Shown piece by piece: positions 53,444 through 64,000 of a DNA stretch of 64,000 bases. Numbering within the stretch: position 1 is the stretch's first letter; each line of letters opens with the position of its first letter. The stretch spans positions 48,678,451 to 48,742,450 of the forward strand of contig CM055104.1 of NCBI GenBank assembly GCA_029204225.1, read 5' to 3'. Source of the DNA: Diphasiastrum complanatum (lineage: Eukaryota > Streptophyta > Lycopodiopsida > Lycopodiales > Lycopodiaceae). Both the position numbers and the translations under genes were made by a program. A model generated the notes under the pieces. The model searched no databases and had not been told where the DNA came from. It saw only the letters and a list, made by a program, of their open reading frames with translations.

Positions 53444-53959
53444 GTATTGTCACACCTCCTTTCTCCCACCTACATTTTTAGGGTTTTTATTGGGTTTCAT
53501 TTTGGAGCTCGCAAACCCTAATCTCGAGCCTTTAAAACCCTAACTAGAGCCTTCCTAGTCCAACCTCTTGCCTCCACCCACTTGCTAAGCTTATCTGCCC
53601 TAAAAGTACATCTATATAACCCTTTAGAATTCTGCACTCACTTGCAAGCGTATTTGGCCTAGAAGTATATCTGTATAAACCTATAGAATTAATCTCACTT
53701 TTCTCCCTCGTAATAAAATTGGGAGTTTAGATCAGTTCGTTCAATAATATTTGCTAGGTTATCCTGTGAATACTCGAGCAATGAGTTAGCACTACCTCTG
53801 AATATGATGGAGCTCAATATGAGAGTGAGGATCATATAAATTCTTTGTAATATGCATCTCTAGTTAATCGTGGTACTAATCCACACCATATTATGATGCA
53901 CTTCACAACCACCCTGATTGGAGCAACAAGGAAGTGGTATCCTAAACCATAAACCATCG

Positions 53960-54100
53960 TTCAACACACCGTTTCTTTGGTAGAAGGAGCAACGCCAAAG
54001 GTAAGCTAATACTACCACCACAATCCAAATTACACATAGTTGATAAAAAAAGGAGCAATTGTTAGATGCTAAGCTCATCTATGAAATTAAAATAAAACGA
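53960..54100 (+). mobile_element. Gypsy RT scrap
   Basis: The text after 53955 (TTCAACACACCGTTTCTTTGG, coding VQHTVSLVEGATPKVS) matches 58333-58385 of the downstream gypsy element (VQHTIPLVDGAVPKVS-like) and continues to CATCTATGAAATTAA. It is a short diverged relic of the start of a gypsy RT. The flanks are not recognisable, and there is no gene from here to the primer-binding site at 54757. Confidence 0.6.
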
Positions 54101-54756
54101 GAGGCCCAAAGTCATTTTTAAACTTAAAGATTACTTTTTAGAGTTGGGTCCAAATTGGGACTCACATGAATCTTGTGATTACCAATGTACTTTTTGTGGA
54201 CCCTTAGATCAATATGGGTCCAAGATGAATGGATAGGATCATTGTGAATATTAGCCAATAGGATTGAGGGGCAAGGGCCTTCCCCATTTTATAGAAAGGC
54301 ACCATTTGTACACTATTTTCATGCTTAATGAGAAGGAGGAAACTCTACCAATTTTGGAAGAGAAGCATCCTCATTTGCAATTCAATGCTTGCCATTGCTC
54401 TTGTTGTTTTCTATTGCTTTCAAGTTCATGCTTTTTGGTTTCAATAGTTTATGTTTCTCCTTTAGCAAGTATAATGTGCATTTGAGCTAACCACCACCCT
54501 CCCTCTATCTCTCTCTTCTATCTTCTTTTCCCTCCATCTTTTCTAATCACCCCCTTCCTTTCACCTACAATCATGATGAATGTTAGTGTAGAGGAGTAGA
54601 GTTAAGGGAGAGTAGTGTTAGTGGTGAGTAGAGTTAAGGGACAAAGTAGGAAACTAACTTAAAATAGCATCTATGCATAGTTAGGTACCTATCCAGTGAT
54701 TTAACCCTTGTTAACAGGCGGGAGGGCTATACTATGCGAGATCTTTGACCCTATAG

Positions 54757-54774
54757 TGGCGCCGTTGCTGGGGA
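54757..54774 (+). other. Gypsy primer-binding site (tRNA-Asp type)
   Basis: TGGCGCCGTTGCTGGGGA matches the complement of the 3' end of plant tRNA-Asp with one change (T for C). Such sites are typical of Tat/Athila-like plant gypsy elements. It opens the internal region of the element that follows. I could not delimit the 5' LTR that should end just before it. Confidence 0.75.
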
Positions 54775-55171
54775 TAGGTTTCCACTAGCTAGTTTAGCTG
54801 CATTTTAGCTATTTTCTTGCTTCGCAGATAATTCTATAGTGATATCTGACCCAGATCCAGCTACTGTGAGCCTTGCGAGAGTTACTTCCCAGAGATCTGA
54901 AAGATATCAAGTTTCTTACCTGCAAAAACAGCTAAAAAACCCTCGCACAACCAACCCTCACACAAGAGAACCCTCGCAGACTAGATCAGTGGAAAGATCT
55001 GCATCAGATCCAGCTACTGTCAAAATCTCAGGTTAATCAGTGCAAGGAGGAAAAACCACCGTAAAGAGCCTAAAATTCACTTTCGACCGATCAGATTGAT
55101 TAGATCCTTAGAGATCCAGACTGCATCCTATTGTATAAGCAAGATCCAATTACTTTGGAACCCACCATTGG

Positions 55172-57290
55172 ATGAATATGAGATCGGGACGATCAGTAGC
55201 ACGAAGGATAGCAAATCAAGCACCACACCTTTCCAGATTAGCAGCTATGCAACAAGAGGCAGAACCAGAACCAGCACCAATAGATCCAATGGGCCAACCC
55301 GTACCTGTCGCTCCTTTGCAAGCAGTCCGGAGAGCACCACAGATGGAAATACCAAAATACGATGGATCATCAGATCCCATCCGATTCCTCCAGATTTATG
55401 AGCAAGCTTGTGAAATCTACGGTGAACAGACACCTGCGGAAAAGCTGATGCTGTTTTCCATGTCCTTATTGGCAATGGCTCAGGATTGGTTTTTCAACCT
55501 ATCAGAGAAAGAAAAATCCACCTGGAAAGCAGTTAAGGCGGCTCTCATTACGCGCTTTAAACCAAAAAAGTTCTTAGAAGACCCGTTCCTCCTACTGTGC
55601 AAAGTCAAAATGGGAAAACGAGAAAGGGTCAAGGACTATATTGAGTGGGTCAAACACTTACGATCCGAGTGCAGTGCAGCCCTAACTCCCGATCATGCAG
55701 TGATCATGTGGTTCCTAGTCGGGCTACCACGAAGCATCAGAAGAGAACTGAAACGATGAGAGCAGTACGCTACTATGCAAGAAGCTACGGAAGATGCCAT
55801 CAGGGAAGAAGATGAGGGATCTGACAACGAATATCCATCCACCCACACCCCTACTCCCTCGATCGCATCACCATCATCAAACACATCTGCTCTATCCACA
55901 AAACTGCTATTGGAACAAATGACAAAATTACACAAACAACAGATGGAGCAACTTACGGCGTAGTTTGACCAGAAATTGAAAGCCTTACAAGGAGTTGTAG
56001 CAGTAACACCACATCAACCGGAACCAAACCAGCTGCAGTATCCAGGACGGGAAACTATATGGTGTTCAGTATGCACGCAAAACCATACAGCGAACGAGTG
56101 TCCAGTCCTAAAGCAAAATCTGAGACTGACACATAGATTATGCCATATGTGCAATGCAACATTGCACGATACGACATTTTGCCCGTTCAACCCCCGGATT
56201 GTTCAACAGAAGAGAAGTCCTTATCAGACTTCCTATCCTCAACATCAAGGGACACCCAATGCGGTACCAAGGTACGACACACAAATCAACCACAGCGTAT
56301 GGCCTTACCTGCTCCACCAGTGCCAGCCAATCAACAGGTGGCCCATGTAAACCTGACAACAGCAGAACCAGAGATGCAAATGCCACCTCAACCTGAGCAG
56401 CAGCGATGGTACGGACCAGATGAACCATTTATGGATCCTCTCATAAATGAATATGTTGCGACCTACGTAGCTCAAACTCAGCAACAAGGCGGAAGAAACT
56501 ACGGGCTGCTACGGATGCGGCGAAGGACACAAAATTGCAGAATGTCCCTACAAGGGACTATATACATCCTTCTGTCGCGAATGCGGTTATGGACACTGTT
56601 ACAAGAATTGTCCATTTAGATTTGGAACCAGTGCACCTCTTAACCTCATTGTAATACAGCAACTAGCAGTTCCAGCAGGGATGCCATCGGAAAGACGACA
56701 ATTCCACGCTCCCGTGTTAGCTAATACGCGAGCACATAAGAGGAAGGAAGTGGCTCCCTCAGCACCACCATCGGTCATTGATAACCATCCCTCAACTTCA
56801 GCGCCATATCTGAATGTGAGGGAAGAAAGAAGATAGTACCAGAAAATAGGACACTGGGTACAGAAAGCACAAGCGGAGGAAAAAGAGCAAGAAAGAGATA
56901 ATCCGACGGAACCTCCAGTTAGCGTCGAACGAGAATCGCAAACGGGCTCACCACTGCACACTGATCAGAATGATCGGTTGCACGAACATGAACCACCTTT
57001 TTACATGGTGGAGCCCGAGGAACCACGCACTGAAAGGCTCGCACTTTTATTGTCAAGCCATGTCAGTTTACCACTCGGAGAACTATTGCGGATTGCACCA
57101 CAAGCGAAAAGCCTTCTAGCTGAATGGGCCAAAGTGGATGAGGATCCAGTAGTGCTTGAGTCCATATATTGTACGGGCTATGAAGAAACAAGTAACGTCC
57201 TCCACATCGGAGCAGCATGGGAAAGTGAGGAACACAACATCACTTTGCCAATCAACACAAGAGATACGAGGACGAGGTGGCAGTGGTAGA
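55172..57290 (+). pseudogene. Gypsy gag with four zinc knuckles
   Basis: MNMRSGRSVARRIANQAPHL starts the frame. The retrotransposon gag core follows (IPKYDGSSDPIRFLQIYEQA, MAQDWFFNLSEKEKSTW, MGKRERVKDYIEWVKHLRSE). After a TGA at 55757 and a TAG at about 55961 come four Cys/His boxes: CSVCTQNHTANEC (56063), CHMCNATLHDTTFC (56140), CYGCGEGHKIAEC (56507, shifted frame) and CRECGYGHCYKNC (56573). Three have C-x2-C-x3-H-x4-C spacing instead of the usual x4. The acidic C-terminus runs to about 57290. Stops and a frameshift disable it. Confidence 0.8.
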
Positions 57291-57740
57291 TAGAAGATCG
57301 GGTGTCAATCTGATCTCCACTACTTTGTACGAAAAATGGGGTCTACAAGAATTGAAGCCAGCAACATTCGCCATCAAGCTAGCAGATCAATCCTGTGTGA
57401 AACCAAAAGGTGTAGTTGCCGATGTCCTTGTAAAGATAGCAAGCATGCGGTTTTTGTGATTACTTTTGTAGTCATGGATATACCTGAATCTCCATCTGCA
57501 TACCGTGTTTTATTGGGAAGACCATGGTTGAGGACTGCGCAAGTAGTACACAACTGGGGTACAAGAAAGCTCACCTTCGAGAACAGAGAGCAGGCTGTAA
57601 AGGTTGATCTAACCACATGGGCGGTGAAACCTATTGCACCCAAAGCTGATGATGGATCATCCACGACAGATCACACGATTGATCGCCCAAAGGCAGCCAA
57701 GGGGGATCACTATCATTCAAAGAAGGACGTCATGATATAG
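57270..57740 (+). pseudogene. Gypsy protease
   Basis: The retropepsin motif reads AVVDRRSGVNLIS (57280-57320), where the family has D-G/S-G-S-G-V-N. A frameshift near 57450 leads to FVVMDIPESPSAYRVLLGRP, then WLRTAQVVHNW, the characteristic downstream part (LLGRPWL) of gypsy protease. The altered DRRSG box would abolish catalysis. It lies between gag and RT as expected. Confidence 0.75.
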
Positions 57741-57827
57741 ACGGATGCATTAGCAACTATTGACTGTTAGGCATGTCAATATGAATCAGATCCAGAACCT
57801 AGTATATCTTCACCCAAGTGTTACACT

Positions 57828-59283
57828 ATGGACACACCCATTACATTTGGGGTGAATATGATAAACGTAGCATGGCTGTCAGCGGAACCTATTGAGAACC
57901 TAGTGGACGATGATTTGGTCCCTTGGCAACATGCTCTAACTTATAATAAAGAGATTGAACTGACTGATGAACAGGTCCTACACCACATGGACCCAAATCG
58001 TTACGGAATCAGGAAAGTACCAGCTCAACCACCGCAAAAGTTTGCTATGGCGAAGGTCACAAAAATTGATCCACCCAAGGCACCTACGAATAAATCATGA
58101 TGTCGCAAGCCCAGAGAGAACCTGATCAAAGTCATGCACCAGCAGCACAAGTCTTTGAGGGACCTGTGCGGACACAGCCGATGAACCTTGCCGAGCCAGG
58201 TGAAGAAGAAAAGATAGTGCATGTGGGAGAGCAGTTAACACCCACACAGTTCAAGAGACTACGATCATTGTTGGTGGAACATAAAGACTGTTTGCCTGGA
58301 GTTACAGTGATCTTAAGGGCATTCCACCAACAGTAGTCCAACACACCATACCCTTGGTGGACGGAGCAGTTCCCAAGGTAAGCCATTGCTACCGCTGCAA
58401 CCCGAAATATACAGACTGATCAAGCAAGAGTTGCAGAAGCTGATGGATGGAGATTTCATCTATGAAATCAAGCACACTGAATGGGTATCACCGATAGTTA
58501 TAGTACCTAAGAAGAACGACAAAAGCGGATTTGTGTGAATCTGAACGTGTAAATGCAGTCACCAAAAAGGACCATTTTTCTTTACCATTTATGGAAAGTG
58601 TCCTCGACAGAGTAGCTGGAGCCGAAGCCTACAGTTTTCTAGACGGCTTCAGCGGCTACAATCAGGTGAAGATAGCCCCCCAAGACCAACACAAAATAGC
58701 ATTAGCCACGAAATGGGGAACCTATTCCTATAAAGTGATGCCATTCGGACTTTGCAATGCCCCAAGCACTTTCCAGCGAGTCATGTTGGCGGCATTCAAA
58801 GATTATTTGCAAAAATTTCTGGAAATTTTCTTGGACGATCTGTGCGTGCATGGACCAGACTCAGAACACTTATCCAACTTGGAGAAGGTGTTACAAAAAT
58901 GCCGTGAATACCAAATCTCCCTGAATCCAGAAAAATGTCAATTCTGGGTGACACCTGGCTTGATTCTCGGCCATATAGTGTCAAGACACGGGATTGCCAC
59001 AGATCTATCTAAGATTAGGATCATTGTTGATCTACCACCACCGGGGACGATCCGCGAGGTCTACATTTTCATGGGTCATGCTAACTATTATAGGATCTTC
59101 ATTTTTGATTTTGCGGAGTTAGCCCGACCAATTTACAAACTCACAATGGATCCACATTGGAACGAGGAAGCCTTAAAGGCTTTTCATAAGCTTAAGGATG
59201 CATTGGTTTCATCACTAATCTTACACCCACCCAATTGGTCCATTGAGTTCCATGTGCATACGGACGCATCGAAGTATGCAGAG
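57828..59283 (+). pseudogene. Gypsy reverse transcriptase, cut at the start of RNase H
   Basis: A linker (57828-58336) is followed by a broken RT N-terminus. The 58531-59397 frame then gives VTKKDHFSLPFMESVLDRVA, FLDGFSGYNQVKIAPQDQHK, VMPFGLCNAPSTFQRVM, the catalytic box EIFLDDLCVHG, and the thumb/connection (FVGHANYYR-like GHANYYRIF). The RNase H start is FHVHTDAS. At about 59284 the gypsy text ends and LTR sequence of the next copia begins, so RNase H and integrase are missing or displaced beyond the window. Confidence 0.88.
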
Positions 59284-59547
59284 TTAAATAGCAATGATCG
59301 ACTTATACAGTGCTTTCTTATTTCGATGGCACCACGTGTGCTTAGTTCTAGAATTATCGGGCCGTCTTTCTTTTACAAGCCCTTTGAGTGCTTTTAAGCA
59401 ACTTTATCTTTGTACTTGTAAGGTAGTTGAATATACAGTTTGTGGAGAGCAATTCTGTTGTCTTCACTTGTTGCACTTGATGTTGTGCTGAGGTGATCGA
59501 TCCGGTCAGGTATTTTAAACTGTTTTTCTTAACTTGGTATCAGAGCC
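59284..59547 (+). repeat. Partial 5' LTR of the last copia, with primer-binding site
   Basis: About 250 bases of LTR 3' part precede the tRNA-Met primer-binding site TGGTATCAGAGCC at 59535-59547. No TG start is recognisable at the gypsy junction, and the LTR is shorter than others here, so it is probably 5'-truncated, or the true start lies within the apparent gypsy end. It belongs to the element running to 64000. Confidence 0.6.
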
Positions 59548-60895
59548 CCTGGTGGCTTGAATCACCGAACAAGAACAGAGAGCTGCGAATTCACGACGGT
59601 TTGTTGGCTAGGAAGTACAAAACCGAGTTTGTGGAGATCCGTGGGATAGCTCGAAACTGTAAGAAGCTAATCGGAAGCAAAGAACTCTGTAGAAAGGTTG
59701 CCTAGTGTGGATTCAATTTCAAGCCAATTGAAGATATGTTTGAAACAGGTGATGGCTGATTGTAGGGCGACCTGAGTGCAGTAGAAGGCTGCAAAAAGTG
59801 GCTCAGAGAAAAACCTGAACATAGCTCAAGAAGTTTTTCTTCTTTCATGACTAGGATTTACAGGCATTAAACTGTGGATCTTTGGTTGTAGGAGATCATT
59901 TCAGGCATTGTAAGTGCACGAGGGAGGGCGCCATAGTGCTGCCAAGGAGTGGCTAAAAGGCCATGGTCAGTCATGATGCATGGGAAGAGTAGTTTGCTTT
60001 TGAAGCTTTCTCACAACAAGGGTTTCAAATCAAAACTCTTGAAATCTCTTGCAACATGCAATGCTTTTGGAAGCTGTGAATGGCTGAAATAGGGCATTTT
60101 GGCAGTGTGACCTGAGCTGCAAGAGGCCGTGGAAGGTCGTGGATAGAGAGCTGGATCGTGATTAGCAGCTAGAAAACTCGTGAGGAGGCCATAGCCAGGG
60201 GAGCTTGGAGAGCAAAGGAGGCAGACAGACCTCTGCAGCGCCCAATCACGCAACTACCATAGCGTTTGGAGGGGTCTAGCGCTTGCAAGGAATCCATTTC
60301 AGCGTGTTGAAGGAACCTCGACCATTGGATCATGTCTATTGAAGATCTATGATGGAAAATGGAGGAATATAGGCCGCAGGATCAAGGGCCACCGTTGGGA
60401 TGCATGTGAAAAAGCCCGAAGGGGTTTGAAGTGCAAAGTGCATTGCAACTTCATTAGAAATCTTCAATCTGAAAAAATTGTTGGGCTCCAAGTTTTTGAA
60501 GGGTGAAGTTTCTTCACACTGAAGAAACAATTCGAAAACCCAAATTGCCCTTATTTTCACCTCCTTTATCCTATTTTGGCCAAACGAAAGGCTATAGCCT
60601 CCAAACGAAGGGCACCCTGACTGTACCTGCAAGTACGGTACACCAAAATAGATTGATTGTTATGGAGAAAGTGTTCAAAGCGCGCCAGAAGTGATTTCAC
60701 CATTCCATTGAGCAGGTAGGTGGGAGTTGGTGACGAGAAGCATTTCGGAAAGCGACGCCAGTTTGGCTTTCAATTTGGCGAAAGAGCGGCGGGTGGCCCG
60801 GTAAGCCAAAAATTACAGGTCATTATTTTGGACTTCTGACATCACGGTTGGCTTCGACATACACTTTATAGCCTACAGGTGGAGTTTCAAGCAGT
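59548..60895 (+). other. Long untranslated leader of the last copia
   Basis: About 1.35 kb between the primer-binding site and the gag ATG with no domain-bearing frame. Short open frames (59493-59705, 60503-60694) show no motifs. The other copia elements here have leaders of roughly 90 to 600 bases, so this one is long. It may contain packaging signals or an unrecognised insertion. Confidence 0.45.
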
Positions 60896-60901
60896 TTGGA
60901 G

Positions 60902-61790
60902 ATGGCAAATATCAATGAGGCAATTTTGGGCGATGCAAGCAAACTTGATGGGGCTTCTAACTACAACATCTGGAAATTCAAAATGAAGAGCATTTTGATG
61001 GAGAAAGAGTTTTGGGAGATTGTGGCAGGTATTGAAATCCGGCCAAATACCACTCCAGGTGACATGAGGGCCTTTGATAAAAAGGCACAGAGAGCATTGT
61101 CCTTGATCAATCTTTCAGTGAAAGACCATGTGATCACTCATATAAGTGATGCCACGACGGCTAGGGGAGCTTGGGAAGCTCTTAGAATGCAATTTCAAAC
61201 TTGGAATCCAGCTCGGGCCATGTTCTTGAAGTCGAGATTGAACGCAGTAAGGATGGAAGAAAGTGAATAAGTGGGATCTTTCTTCACAAGGATAAAGGAG
61301 CTGAGAGATCAACTTGTGGCGATTGGAGAACCAATCAGGGATGTTGAACTGGTACATACCACAATGAGCGGTGTCTCAGAAGGGCTACAGATGTTTGTGA
61401 ATGGCATAGCTTCGAGGGAGAGATTGTCTACTTTTAAAGACTTCCACGGAATCATGTTGCAGAAAGAGCAGCGTTGCGAAGTGGTGAAGTCAAGGCAAAC
61501 CCCACAGGAGGATCAAGCCTTGCTTGCTAAAGGCAAGCAGAAAGGATGGAAAAGGGTTTCCAAAAAATCCAAGGATGATGATGATGATGAGGGAGAGTCA
61601 TCATCAAAAGGGAAAAAGAAGAAGAAAGACAAATGTTACTATTGCCACAAACCGGGTCATTGGGCACGCGAGTGTTACAAGAAGAAAGCGGACATAAAGG
61701 CGAGAAAAGTGACTCAACAAGGCAACATTGTCGAAGATGACGAGACAAGTGTCTTCTCATCGGCATTGGCATCCCAGGTTGATGATGGTG
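60902..61790 (+). pseudogene. Copia gag with CCHC knuckle, one in-frame stop
   Basis: I prefer the ATG at 60902 (MANINEAILGDASKLDGASN), with a second ATG six bases upstream. The core NIWKFKMKSILMEKEFWEIV, then AWEALRMQFQTWNPARAMF, matches the UBN2/DUF4219 gag. A single TAA at 61268-61270 interrupts it and the same frame continues (VGSFFTRIKELRDQLVAIGE). A Lys/Asp/Ser-rich linker and the knuckle CYYCHKPGHWAREC end the gag. Apart from the stop, this is the best preserved gag in the window. Confidence 0.88.
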
Positions 61791-63130
61791 CCAGATGGTT
61801 CATAGATTCAGGCGCCACAAGGCATATGACCGAGAAACGTGATTGGTTTGAGAAATTCTCACCAATCCATGATGGTGATAAGGTCACTCAAGCCAATGGG
61901 GAGGAATGTCAAATACAGGGTGTGGGCAATGTACCTGTGCAATTTCCTGATGGTAAAATCAAGAACATCCCTAATGTGCTTTATGTTCTTGGACTCAAAA
62001 AGAGTTTGCTTTCTGTTGGTGTAATGGCAAATCAACATCTTAAGGTTGAATTTGTCAAGGATGGTTGCCTTATGAGGGATATGAACCATAAAGTGGTGGC
62101 GAAGGGTTATAGAGATAGTAACTGTGGCCTTTATAAATTGGATGCTGCAAAACCAGGAGAATATGGTTTGGCTATCTCAACATCATCTCAATCTGAGTTG
62201 TGGCACAGGAGACTTGGTCATTTGAACTATGGGAGCTTGAGATTGATGGCGAAGCTGAAGATGGTAATAGGGTTACGGCATTGCAGGATGATCATCATGC
62301 AATATGTGAAGGATGCGTCATGGGAAAGCATCACAGGGAGACATTCAAGAAAGGTGGAGCTGCAAGAGCTAAGAAACCGCTGGAACTTATTCACAGCGAC
62401 CTGTGTGGCCCAATGAAGACCATGTCGTCGGGGAAAGCATATTATTTTATGACTTTCATAGATGATTACTCTAGGAGGACATGGATTTATTTGTTGAAGA
62501 AAAAATCTGATGCTTTTGCTTGCTTCAAGGAGTTCAAGACTTTGGTAGAGAACCAACTGGATGCACGCATCAAAGTGCTAAGATCTGATAGAGGGGGCGA
62601 ATACAAATCTGATGATTTTGAGGACTTTTGCAAGGAACACGACATCAAAAGACAATTCACACAGTCACACAAGCCACATAGTAATGGTGTAGCTGAAAGG
62701 AAAAACAGGACTATTATGGAGAGTGCATGCTCCATGATGAAGAAAATGGGCTTGACCGATTCACTTTGGTCGAAAGCATGCAGTGCGGCAACATTCTTGC
62801 AAAATAGGAGTCCTACAGTTGCGGTTCCAAATGTGACTCCCGAAGAAGCATTTACATGAATAAAGCCAAAAATTGACAAGTTTCGTGTCATTGGACGTAA
62901 AGCCTATGTACATGTGCCAAAGGAGGAGCGAATGAAACTTGATGCCAAAGCAATCAATCGTATCTTCGTCGGTTATGACGAGAGGACGAAGGCATACAGG
63001 TGTTTTGATCCTGTAATGAACAAGATTCACATTAGCAAAGATGTGATCTTTGATGAGACGCATAGGTATGAAGATGAAGACCATGCAAGTGGTGAAAGCA
63101 TCAAAAGACTTCCCACAATTTTGGAAGAAT
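61780..63130 (+). pseudogene. Copia protease and integrase
   Basis: The protease site WFIDSGATRHMT lies at about 61795-61830, continuous with gag. Pre-integrase: ELWHRRLGHLNYGSLRLMAK. A frameshift near 62265 moves to the 62200-62859 frame with CEGCVMGKHHRETF, HSDLCGPMKTMSS, FIDDYSRRTWIYLL, LRSDRGGEYKSDDF and SNGVAERKNRTIME, so all catalytic acids are present. A TGA at 62857 precedes the tail (RVIGRKAYVHVPKEER, IFVGYDERTKAYRCF), which ends at a TAA near 63130. Two or three point lesions separate it from an open integrase. Confidence 0.9.
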
Positions 63131-63138
63131 AAGATGAA

Positions 63139-64000
63139 GAAGATGCTCCACAAGATGATGTACGTGGAGACGAGAGTCGAGAGGGTGAGTATGAAAGGAC
63201 ACCATCTATTCAAGAGCCTAAGGGGAGATACTTACCAATAGGAGCAATAAAGGAGAAACCGGTTGGAAGTAAGAGACATTACTTAGACACTCCTTGGGAT
63301 ACATACTCTTCACGTAGTGTATCACCTGAATCTAAGATACCAAAATGGTATGAAAAGATCATGAAAGATGCAAAGCTAAGTCAACCAGGATCTAGCACAC
63401 AAGGAGAAATGAGAAGATCAACGCGGGAAAGGAAGTCTCCCGATTGTTATCATGTGAACTATGCCCTAATGAGTGACATTTTGAAGTGTCGAGAGCCATC
63501 AACCTTTGACGAGGCAAAAGATCACAAAGAGTGACAAAGGCCAATAGAAGAGGAGATAGAATCCATTCACAGGCATGATACATGGGAGTTGGTTGATCTA
63601 CCACTTGGAAAGAAATCCATTGACAACAAATGGGTGTTTATAACGAAGTTTCATGCGGATGGCACGATAGCAAAGCATAAGGCACGCCTAGTAGTGAAGG
63701 GTTATGAGCAAAGCAAAGGAATTGACTATGAAGAGACATTTGCTCTAGTGGCTAAGTGGACTACGCTATGCCTTATCATTGCCCTAGCATCTCATTTTGG
63801 GTGGAAGATCCATCAAATGGATGTGAAGTCCGCATTAAAGACAAAGTGTTTTACCTAAGTTGCAGGGTTATGTTGACGCTGATTGGACAGAAAGTATAGA
63901 TGATAGAAAGTCAACAACAAGTTATGCCTTCAAATTTGGTAGCGGTTGTTTTTCATGGTCTAGCAAGAAGCAAGATACTATTTCTCTTTCTTCTACAGAA
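63139..64000 (+). pseudogene. Copia RT N-terminus joined to RNase H (RT core deleted), runs off window
   Basis: A charged linker (RRSTRERKSPDCYHVNY) with a TGA at about 63531 leads to RT: WELVDLPLGKKSIDNKWVF, then KARLVVKGYEQSKGIDYEE and HQMDVKSAL. At about 63845-63870 the text jumps to RNase H (YVDADWTESIDDRKSTTSYA, then FSWSSKKQDTISLSSTE), so the catalytic YVDD part of RT is deleted. The element continues past 64000, where the rest of RNase H and the 3' LTR would lie. Confidence 0.88.

Overview
This window looks like nuclear DNA of a land plant with a large, retrotransposon-rich genome. I see decayed LTR retrotransposons (copia and gypsy), many with primer-binding sites matching plant initiator tRNA-Met (TGGTATCAGAGC) and one with a tRNA-Asp type site. 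There is also a LINE scrap, a hAT transposase relic, a hAT-type MITE, and one recognisable spliced host gene. Long introns packed with transposons suggest a fern, lycophyte or gymnosperm-like genome, but I cannot name the species. Nothing bacterial, viral or organellar is evident.

Layout. 1-2.85 kb: a decayed gag-like or unknown repeat-family protein, followed by a tRNA-like sequence. 3.2-4.4 kb: copia RT/RNase H relic. 4.4-8.9 kb: minus-strand gypsy chromovirus with its 3' LTR. 10.8-13.1 kb: minus-strand copia pol. 13.1-13.55 kb: an LTR related to the chromovirus LTR, in opposite orientation. 13.8-18.7 kb: a minus-strand copia 3' end interrupted by a copia unit with INVERTED terminal LTRs and near-identical 5-bp flanks. 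18.8-20.9 kb: a copia deletion derivative (gag joined to RNase H). 21.1-27.1 kb: a nearly complete copia. 27.1-30.2 kb: a second copy of the gag-like family. 30.9-37.0 kb: a large inverted repeat of LTR-leader-LTR arms around a copia 3' end whose own inverted copy lies at 51.3-52.9 kb. 37.1-38.9 kb: repeated CGTCGGATTCCGACG palindromes and a small foldback element.

39.6-47.9 kb (minus strand) carries exons of a SAS10/UTP3-family ribosome-biogenesis gene. Its introns hold the hAT relic, a CT microsatellite array, the LINE scrap and a gypsy integrase scrap. No 3' exons are visible, so the gene is partial here. 53.0-53.4 kb is a textbook hAT MITE with an 8-bp target duplication. 54.7-59.3 kb is a gypsy element with an unusual four-knuckle gag, cut by a copia LTR at about 59.28 kb. 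That copia runs to the window edge and has lost the catalytic half of its RT.

All transposon reading frames are broken by stops or frameshifts. Many stops look like C-to-T transitions, consistent with silenced, methylated DNA. The only likely functional host coding sequence is the SAS10-like gene.
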